A stretch of 64,000 nucleotides of DNA from JAOAPY01 sp038237475. GTDB taxonomy: Bacteria > Acidobacteriota > Blastocatellia > Pyrinomonadales > Pyrinomonadaceae. Positions within the stretch are counted from its first letter, which is position 1, and the number at the start of each line of letters is the position of its first letter. Location: contig JBBRYS010000012.1 in NCBI GenBank assembly GCA_038237475.1, forward strand, positions 62,001 to 126,000, written 5' to 3'. Position numbers and translations under genes: made by a program. The notes beneath the pieces were generated by a model. It ran no database searches. It had not been told where the DNA came from and saw only the letters and a program-made list of their open reading frames with translations. Positions 45,879-54,000 of the stretch are shown here, piece by piece.

Positions 45879-48110
45879 ATGTCAGTTAATTTGCCCAATT
45901 GGTGGACATTACTGTTCAGCTTCACTTTGCTTACCGGCGCGCTGGCCGGCACTCGCATTGTGTCGGCCAAAGTTGAGGATCCACCAGTTACCGGCACTTC
46001 GGAAACGACGTTCAGTCCATCGAATGTACGCACGGCCGACGGCGAAATAATTCCAGCGGATCAGTTTATTCCGGCGGCACGCTGCCTTGGCTGTCATGCC
46101 GACACCCATGCAGCCTGGTCACAGTCGCTACACCGCAACGCAGCCCGCGAGCCCTTCTACAAAGAGAGTGTGGATATTCTCAAACGCGAGCAGGGAAGTG
46201 GGCCGGCTCAGCATTGCGAATCATGTCATTCGCCGGTGGCGGTTCTTTCGGGCGACCTACTCAAGGGCACAGACACATCACGAGCATTTGAAGATGAAGG
46301 GGTCACTTGCATTGTTTGTCATTCAATTTCGCAGGCACGCCTCGATGGCACGGGCAGTTACACCATGGGCCGACCGGCCCTGCTGGTTCGAGCCAACGGC
46401 TCTCCAGTTATCGGCGCCGTCTCTGACGCCGAAATCATGGCGAACATCCCGGCACATCGCCGCGCGATAATGCGCCCGCCGCTCAAACAACCGGAATTCT
46501 GCGCTGTCTGTCATAAGTCAGTCGCTACTGTCGCCTTGAACAAATACAAATTTTTGCGGGGCTTCTCGACCTACGACGAATGGCAGCAGTCAGGCGCGTC
46601 CGGAGAAGCGATCACTCCCTTTTATCGACGCGAGCAACGACTAACTTGTAACGCGTGCCATATGCCTCGCGTCGCAAGCAAAGACGACGTGGCCGCTAAA
46701 GACGGTCTGCTGATTTCGCACCGCTGGTTGGGAGCAAACACAGCGGCGCCCTTGTTTTATCAGCAAACGAAGCAGGTCGAGTTAACCGAAAAATTTCTCC
46801 GCGCCAATGTCTTGAGTGTTGACATCTTCGCGCTTAGGAGCGAGGGCACCGGGAAATATTACGCACCACTCAAACAGCACGAGGAAAATCGGATCGAGTT
46901 GCAACCCGGCTCAGAAGTCACCGCTGAGGTAGTGATCGCGAATCGCCTGGCAGCTCATTCTTTTCCGCCCGAGTTGCGCGACATGTACGAACCCTGGGTC
47001 GAGTTCGAAGTGCTGGATGCTGGCGGGAAGACGATCTTTCACAGCGGCTTCATCAAGCCTGATCAAAGTCTAGATGAAACGGCCCACGTGTATAAGTCGA
47101 TTCTGCTCGATGAAGCGGGACGCCCGATCACGCGGCATCAGATGTGGCTGGCCCGAGTCAAAGCTTATGACAACGCGGTGCCGTCCGGCAGATCTGACAT
47201 CGCCTGTTATCGCTTCCGCATTCCGCGCGACGCACAGAACGGGACGGCCGTCACTTTGCGTGCCCGCGTTAATTATCGCCGCTTCATTCAGGATTACACG
47301 GATTATGTGCTGCAAAGACAGCAGGCCAGCCAACTCCGGCTTCCGGTGGTTGAGATGGCAGCAGCCGAGACGAAAGTCAGCAGTCTGCCTGAGCCCGGCA
47401 GGAAAGTGCGAAATGCAGCTCAACCCGATTTAAAAGCTGAGTCAAGACGCTGGAACGACTATGCGATTGGCCTACTTGAGCAGGCCCAATACGGCGCCGC
47501 CGCCGACGCGTTTCGGCGAGCCAGCGCTCTCAATCCGACTGACGCGGATCTGCTGGTCAGTGCTGCGATCGCGGAAATGAAGACGGAGCGCTTTGGCCCC
47601 GAACATGAACAGTTGAACAAGGCCGCAGCCCTGCTGCAATCAGCTTTGAAGCTTGATCCGGCCCTGCCACGAGCGCGGTTCTATCATGCGCTGCTTTTGC
47701 GGAGCCAGGGAAAAGCCGCCGAGGCAGCAATTGAGCTGGGCCAATTGTCTCGCGAGCACCCACGCGATCGAGAAGTGCAAAGGCAATTTGGGCAGACGCT
47801 TTACACACTAGGCAGGACCACCGAAGCGCGAGCTGCTTTTGAAGCGATATTGGTGATCGATCCCAACGATGCGGGCGCTTACCAGTTTCTGGCACCCGTC
47901 TACTCGAGCGAGGGTCGAGTCGCTGACGCGGACCGGGCGCGCTCGCTCTATTTGCTATGGCGGGACGATCCGCGAGCGGATGTGATCTCCGCGCGCTTCT
48001 TCGCCGCGCATCCCGAATGGAATGAAGAACGAGTGTTATTTCATGCGCATGGCGAAGGCTCGCCGCTGCGTCCGAGTCTGACCGGAGCCCTGGCGGCCCC
48101 CGCCAGATAG
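45879..48110 (+). CDS. Exported pentaheme cytochrome c with C-terminal TPR domain
   Basis: About 743 residues from ATG 45879; a TTG four codons upstream (45867) is an alternative. The signal peptide is LLFSFTLLTGALAGTRIVSA. Five haem-binding CxxCH motifs lie in the first 270 residues: CLGCH, CESCH, CIVCH, CAVCH and CNACH, in the arrangement of the cytochrome c554-like multihaem family. A beta domain follows (about 320-480), and TPR units fill about 530-700 (LLEQAQYGAAADAFRRASAL, LGRTTEARAAFEAIL). It should carry electrons in the periplasm or at the outer membrane. It is the first of five same-strand genes for exported proteins, but the 49-bp gap to the next gene alone does not prove co-transcription. 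The substrate is unknown. Confidence 0.88.
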   Translation: MSVNLPNWWTLLFSFTLLTGALAGTRIVSAKVEDPPVTGTSETTFSPSNVRTADGEIIPADQFIPAARCLGCHADTHAAWSQSLHRNAAREPFYKESVDILKREQGSGPAQHCESCHSPVAVLSGDLLKGTDTSRAFEDEGVTCIVCHSISQARLDGTGSYTMGRPALLVRANGSPVIGAVSDAEIMANIPAHRRAIMRPPLKQPEFCAVCHKSVATVALNKYKFLRGFSTYDEWQQSGASGEAITPFYRREQRLTCNACHMPRVASKDDVAAKDGLLISHRWLGANTAAPLFYQQTKQVELTEKFLRANVLSVDIFALRSEGTGKYYAPLKQHEENRIELQPGSEVTAEVVIANRLAAHSFPPELRDMYEPWVEFEVLDAGGKTIFHSGFIKPDQSLDETAHVYKSILLDEAGRPITRHQMWLARVKAYDNAVPSGRSDIACYRFRIPRDAQNGTAVTLRARVNYRRFIQDYTDYVLQRQQASQLRLPVVEMAAAETKVSSLPEPGRKVRNAAQPDLKAESRRWNDYAIGLLEQAQYGAAADAFRRASALNPTDADLLVSAAIAEMKTERFGPEHEQLNKAAALLQSALKLDPALPRARFYHALLLRSQGKAAEAAIELGQLSREHPRDREVQRQFGQTLYTLGRTTEARAAFEAILVIDPNDAGAYQFLAPVYSSEGRVADADRARSLYLLWRDDPRADVISARFFAAHPEWNEERVLFHAHGEGSPLRPSLTGALAAPAR

Positions 48111-48174
48111 AACACGAGGTTGCCAGAGCCCGATTGATTGGCAGGAGCCACTACGGCGAGTGAGAGAAAACCAG

Positions 48175-49413
48175 ATGCTGAACCTCCAACTGAAGAAAAA
48201 CCTGCGGCAGGCGGTCGTTGTCCTGGCCATGCTGATCGTTTGGTCCATGGTGCCGGTCAACGCTCAGCAAGGCACGACGCGCTACGTCTATGACGACGCC
48301 GGCCGGTTGCTGGCAGTGATCACGCCGAACGGCGAGGCAGTTATCTATCGCTATGACGCGGCGGGCAACTTCACGGCGCTGGTGCGCTCGACGGCTAACA
48401 TGCTGCTGCTGATCGCTTTTTCACCACGTTCAGGTTCAGAGGGCGATCAAGTCACCATCGTCGGTACGGGATTTGGCGCGGGCGTGAACAGTGTGCTCTT
48501 CAACGGGCTACAGGCGCAGATAGCCGCCACTACACCGAGCACGATCAACGCTATCGTGCCCGCCGGCGCCACCACGGGGCCCATCACCGTCAACGCTGTG
48601 CTCGGCACGGCTATCACTAGCCAGTCGTTCGTAGTGAGGCCGAGGCTCGACATTGCACCTCGTAGTGCTCGCGTATACCTGAGTGAAACGCAGCAATTTA
48701 CGCTGACGTTTTCTGCGCTGATTCCCGACCACTCGGTGACGTGGAGCGTCAACGGCGTCGCGGGCGGCAGCAGCAACGTCGGCACAATCTCGGCAGCGGG
48801 ACTCTATAGCGCCCCATCCGCCAAGAGTCGCGTCGGCAACTACACTATCCGCGCGACCAGCGTCAGCGCCCCCAGCGTCTTTGTCGAAGCAATCGTCAAT
48901 GTGAAAGACCCTGACGCCGTTCAGGAGGTTCGGACAGATGTCTCAGTGCTGAAGGGGCTGGCGGAAGCAACGATTTCCGCTGTCAGCGTGTCCGCCCTGC
49001 GGCCCAACGGTGTCGTTACCACTGTTGGCAACTACGGCAGCGGAGTGATGGTCCAGTATGGCTTTGCCCCGGGTGCCAGTGGGATAAGCCAAAGCGTTGC
49101 TGTAACTAAGGGACCGCACATTGCCTCTATAACGCCGCTCAATATTCAGCAGGGGACAACCGCCAGCGTCACGATTACAGGGGCCAACCTGACGGGTACC
49201 AGCGCACTCCAGTTTATCCGTGAAGACGGATCGCTGGAGACCGGTATTACTGCGTCAAATCTGAGTGTAAGTGGAAATGGCCAGACGCTGACGGCAACTA
49301 TTGCTATAGCGGGCGGGCTGCCATCGGGTGGGCGCGTGATTTTTGTTACCGCTACGGCCGGTCAGTCCACGACGCATAACACAGGCTTGAATGTGATCGG
49401 AGTGACACCGTAA
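48175..49413 (+). CDS. Exported protein with two YD repeats and TIG/Ig-like domains
   Basis: About 412 residues from ATG 48175 (GTG 48160 is possible). After the signal peptide (AVVVLAMLIVWSMVPVNA) come two RHS-type YD repeats, TRYVYDDAGRLLAVITPNGE and VIYRYDAAGNFTAL. A TIG/IPT domain (SPRSGSEGDQVTIVGTGFGA), a bacterial Ig-like domain (HSVTWSVNGVAGG...GTISAAGLYSAPS) and a second TIG domain near the C-terminus follow. It thus looks like a short relative of the full RHS protein encoded two genes downstream, which also joins TIG and YD modules. The role is probably on the cell surface; no enzyme motif is seen. Its stop touches the next open frame. Confidence 0.82.
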   Translation: MLNLQLKKNLRQAVVVLAMLIVWSMVPVNAQQGTTRYVYDDAGRLLAVITPNGEAVIYRYDAAGNFTALVRSTANMLLLIAFSPRSGSEGDQVTIVGTGFGAGVNSVLFNGLQAQIAATTPSTINAIVPAGATTGPITVNAVLGTAITSQSFVVRPRLDIAPRSARVYLSETQQFTLTFSALIPDHSVTWSVNGVAGGSSNVGTISAAGLYSAPSAKSRVGNYTIRATSVSAPSVFVEAIVNVKDPDAVQEVRTDVSVLKGLAEATISAVSVSALRPNGVVTTVGNYGSGVMVQYGFAPGASGISQSVAVTKGPHIASITPLNIQQGTTASVTITGANLTGTSALQFIREDGSLETGITASNLSVSGNGQTLTATIAIAGGLPSGGRVIFVTATAGQSTTHNTGLNVIGVTP

Positions 49414-49514
49414 TGAAAAACATTTGTCGTCATCCACTTTGCGCGCAACGGAGCGCAGTGAGTTTTCGTCCTGAAACAAAGTCAACCGAAATGAATTCGA
49501 AGGAGAATAAAGCG

Positions 49515-50942
49515 ATGCGTATTCCCGCGGGCAAAAACATTCGCCGAGTCTTCGGCAGGCACCTTGGCTCGATCATGCTGGGTCTCTTGCTGCTCTGCCT
49601 GGGCCAGGTGGTTCAGGCTCAAACGTTCAATAGCGGGTCAACTGGAGCCGACGGTGCCCTTGCGCCGACTACCACAACTACTCTCCAGGTGCCTGAAAGC
49701 GGTGTGTTTAATTTCACGACCGTGACGATAATTTCAGGGGCCGACTTAATCCTCAAGCGTAATTCCAGGAATACGCCGGTGATCATCCTCGCTCAGGGTG
49801 ATGTGAAGATCGATGGAAATATTTTGTTCGACGGGTTCAACGGACTTGACTCAGGGGGTGGCGGACAGGGCGGGCCGGGAGGTTTTGATGGTGGGGCCGC
49901 CGGCGTTCCGTATGGCGCAAATGTGAACGGCGGTGCCGGCAATGGTCCAGGTGGTGGCGGGGGCGGGGTAGGGAGCGGCAGCACCAGCGGTGGTGCAGGT
50001 TTCGCTGCTGCCGGCGCGGCAGGTCAGGGTGGAAATGGCCCCGGTGTCGGCGGTGCACGATACGGTTCGAAGTCACTACAGCCACTGATTGGTGGCTCAG
50101 GAGGAGGAGGAGGAGCGGCGCTGGCCAATGGTGAACGTGGCGGAGCCGGTGGCGGCGGTGGCGGAGCAGTCATCATTGCGAGTTCAACATCGATTATCGG
50201 TGGGGCGGGTGTCTATGCACGCGGAGGTTCAGGTGTTGGACGATGCAGCGGTGGCGGATCGGGTGCGGGTGGTGCTGGGGGCGCTATTCGTCTCATCGCC
50301 AATACAGTTTCAGGTTCCTTCGGCCTGCACTTTCAGGCAGGGAACTCCTATGTATGCAGTGGTAACAATTATGCTGGCCCATCATCACCCGGCTTTGCGC
50401 GCATCGAGGCCTATGACTTCCATAATTACGTCGGCAGCGGCGAGCCAAACGTCATCAGCTTTGGCCTTCCGTTCCCGGTGACACAGCCGAACGGACCTCA
50501 GTTAAAGATTACCTCTGTCGGAGGGATAGCGGTTCCGGCGATCGTCTTGGGTTCTTTCTCAGGCCCGCCCGATATTGTTGTTCCCGCCTCGCAACCAAAC
50601 CCAGTCACAGTCGCCCTTCAAGGCATAAACATCCCCGTCGGCACAGTCGTGCCCGTGACCGTTAGACCGGAAGCGGGCGCGGGTTCTACGGTGAACAGTA
50701 CCGCGCTCACCGGCAGCGAAGCTTCATCGACCGGTTCGGCAAGTGTCAACCTACCTTCCGGGCTAAGCGTGATCAGTGCGGCCGTGACGATCGATCTAAC
50801 AACGCCATCCGCGCGGCTGAACCCTATCTACATCCAGGGTGAACGTATTGATCGGATCGAAGTGGCTGCTGTCTATGGCGGCCCGTCCGCGACAACCTAC
50901 ATCACCCATTCAGGGCGGCGCATCAATCTCGGCCCTCAATAG
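49515..50942 (+). CDS. Exported glycine-rich surface protein
   Basis: About 475 residues. ATG 49515 is chosen because AGGAG stands 9 nt upstream and gives a standard signal peptide (SIMLGLLLLCLGQVVQAQ). The frame is open to an ATG at 49413 that overlaps the previous stop, but this would give a 50-residue hydrophilic leader. A beta-rich head (VPESGVFNFTTVTIISGADL) precedes a run of about 150 residues that is roughly half glycine (GGGGQGGPGGFDGG and similar, 115-260), then a C-terminal domain with IRLIANTVSG and NYAGPSSPGFARIEAYDFHN. Such proteins occur in Acidobacteriota and Myxococcota clusters with surface repeats; the function is unknown, presumably structural or adhesive. Confidence 0.8.
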   Translation: MRIPAGKNIRRVFGRHLGSIMLGLLLLCLGQVVQAQTFNSGSTGADGALAPTTTTTLQVPESGVFNFTTVTIISGADLILKRNSRNTPVIILAQGDVKIDGNILFDGFNGLDSGGGGQGGPGGFDGGAAGVPYGANVNGGAGNGPGGGGGGVGSGSTSGGAGFAAAGAAGQGGNGPGVGGARYGSKSLQPLIGGSGGGGGAALANGERGGAGGGGGGAVIIASSTSIIGGAGVYARGGSGVGRCSGGGSGAGGAGGAIRLIANTVSGSFGLHFQAGNSYVCSGNNYAGPSSPGFARIEAYDFHNYVGSGEPNVISFGLPFPVTQPNGPQLKITSVGGIAVPAIVLGSFSGPPDIVVPASQPNPVTVALQGINIPVGTVVPVTVRPEAGAGSTVNSTALTGSEASSTGSASVNLPSGLSVISAAVTIDLTTPSARLNPIYIQGERIDRIEVAAVYGGPSATTYITHSGRRINLGPQ

Positions 50943-51072
50943 GTGACGGGGAGGGGCGCAGCAGGATCCCTGGGATCTCTGCGCCCGCTCCGCCTGATGT
51001 GAAATGAATGCTAGCTGTAAAACAAAATCTGTCAGGGATGAAATGAGGTCGTTAACAATGGAGACGGACAAA

Positions 51073-54000
51073 ATGAAGCGGCGGCTTATTCTGGTATCTA
51101 GTTGCGCGCGGCGGGCTGCTGCCCGATTGCCGGCTTTCAACCCTCGCGCTTTGGTGGCGAGCACGCTGCTGGCGGCGATGATTTTCCAGGGGTTGTTGGC
51201 TCCGGCGATCAATGCCGCCACTCCCGAGGCACGCACGAGTGTGCCGCAGCCCGCAAGAATGGCCATACTGCCCCTAAGTACCGAAAGCGCGATCGTCATT
51301 TATGGTCCACATCGGTTTGACAGTACCGGTTTGCTGACGAAGGCCACGGATCAGTTTTCGCTGCCCGCAAACGTCTTTGGTCCTTATACGCTTTCTTTGC
51401 AGAACGGTGCAGCCGATGGGTCTGGACGCGCGCTGATTGGAACCGTGAAGCTTAATGGCTCGGTCATTTTCAGCTCGAGCGATCTCAATCTCCAAACCCC
51501 CTTGCTCTCTCAGAATGTCACTGTCACCGCCAATAACACTTTGGAAGTTTCATTTCTTTCCCGACGTGCCGCATCCATATCGATCAGCGTAAGCGGCTTG
51601 TCCACGGCTGCATCTGCTCCGTCGATAACGGGTTTCACCCCCAGCCACGGGGCGGTGGGAACTGATGTCACGATCACTGGTGCATCACTGACTGCGGCCA
51701 CCGGTAGCACCTCAGTAACTTTTGCAGGCAGCAATAATGGCCCGCGCGTGTCAGCGCTGGTGACGATGGCTTCTGCGACAGCTGTGCACGTAACAGTCCC
51801 GAACGGCGCAGCCTCCGGCACCATTCAGCTGACAACCGCCGGCGGCACTGCAACCAGTAGCGGCGCATTCACCGTGGACACAACTCAGAATTTTGACGTA
51901 ACCGTAGCGCCCAATACCGCGAGGGCGATTCAGCGCAGCACCGCCACTCAAATTATTTCGATCACCAGCAGCGGTCCATTTACACAACTCGCAACCCTGT
52001 CGGCTAGCGGACTGCCGGCCGGAGTAGGAGTGAGGTTTGCCCCGCAGCAGGTCACGGGCGGTGGCATGTCAACCTTGAGTCTCAGTCTGGCGAACATCGA
52101 TCTCAGTCCCGGCTCCTATCCCTTCACAGTCGTCGGCACGGCAACCGTCGACGGCAATCAAGTGGTCCATAGGGCGACGGCGACACTCAGTGTGCTGCCG
52201 GCCGGGCAGACAACTCTGGCGGGACGCGTGCTCTCGATTGACGATGAGCCAATTATGGGTGCGACCGCTTCGCTGGATGGTCGTACCGCCACCAGCGATG
52301 CCTCAGGCAGTTTTATTCTTTCGGGAGTCACCGAAGGAGCAATGCGCCCATTAATGATCGATGGCCGTACCGCAAGCGCACCTAATCGCACGTATCCGGT
52401 GATCACGGAACCGGCAAACATTGTCGCCGGTCAGGCGAACGTCATCCCCTACAACTTCTATCTGCCTCCGATCGACATGCAATACGAGGTCGACGTCGTC
52501 CCAAATCAGACCACCATGGCGACCAATCCCCGCGTCAATGATTTGGCCATGATGATTCCGCCGAACTCAAACCTGCGCAATCGCGATGGTTCACCGGTCG
52601 CGCGAGTCTCAATCACACCACTGAATATTGATCGCACACCGACGCCATTACCGAGCGATGTCAACATAGCCCTCGTCTACACGAGCCAGCCGGGCGGAGC
52701 TGTCACTGACAAGGCCATCCCCGTGGTCTATCCAAATCTGACCGGCGCCGACCCGGCTACGCGCATGCCGCTCTATGCTTTCAATCATGACAGCGTGCAA
52801 TGGTACGTGTATGGCTATGGCCGCGTCAGCGCGGACGGCAAGACGATCTCTCCGGAAATTGATCCGAGCACGGGACAGCCCTATGGATTGAAAGATTTTT
52901 CCTGGCATGCGCCGGCGCCCCCGGGTCCCGGGCCCAGACCGAAGTCGCCTTCAGGCCCGCCCTGTAGTCGCTCCGGCAACCCGGTAGACCTTCCCACGGG
53001 CATGAAGATCGAACGCGCTTCTTACATTTCCTTTGGAGGAGCTCGTGGCGGTTTGGACTTTGGCCATGTCTACACGAGCTACATGGCCCAGGCTTGCGAC
53101 AACTGTTCCTTTGGCCGCGGCGCCCATCACAGCTACGAGTACCGCGTCATTCCCACCGGCGGCGCGCTTCGGTTTGCGACTCCGGAGCAGCTTGATTCTG
53201 ACGGAGTTTTGTTCACGCCGCTCGCAGGACACGATCCGGGCGGCGCGATCATCTTCACAACGTCAGCTGACATCTCGATGGAGGCCGACGACCTGGCCAG
53301 GCTGACTGACGGGACCTACGAATACCGCAAGGCGGATAAGAACATCTGGAAATTTAACAGCGGTGGCAAGCTAACGTCGATGGTCGATCCCAATGGAAAC
53401 ACGACCACGCTTCAATATGACAGCGGTGGGTTGTTAACAAGAATTACTGATCCGGTCGGCCGCGCGATCACGCTGACCAATGATGGTATTCGCTTTACCG
53501 GCGCTACCGATCCGCTCGGAAACACCTGGCACTACACCTATGAAGGCAACGCCTCAGAAGGCACTGGTGCGATTCTGACGACCGTCACCGATCCACGCGG
53601 AGGGGTTACTCGTTATGACTACATTCGCGGCGGCCGCCTGGTCGCAGTTACAGATCCGCGCGGCAATGTCGTCAAGCGCATTGACTATCAAAGCGTTACG
53701 CCGATTTCGTTAATAGTAGCTAAAGAAACGTATGTTGATGGAGGTTTCGAAGCGTTCACTTACGGATTATCCGGCCAGATCATTACCTCCACGACCGTGA
53801 CCGACTCACTCGGCCGCTCGCTGACCCAGCAGTACAATTCGGCCGGCTATGTAATTTCGGAAACGGATGCCCTGGGCCAGGTTTCGAAGATCACGCGCAA
53901 CCTTAATACGAATCTACCCATAGTCACCGTAGGACCGTGCGGCTGCCCGGAAGCGACGCGAGAGTATGACAATCGCGGCAATCTCACCGCTGAGACGGAT

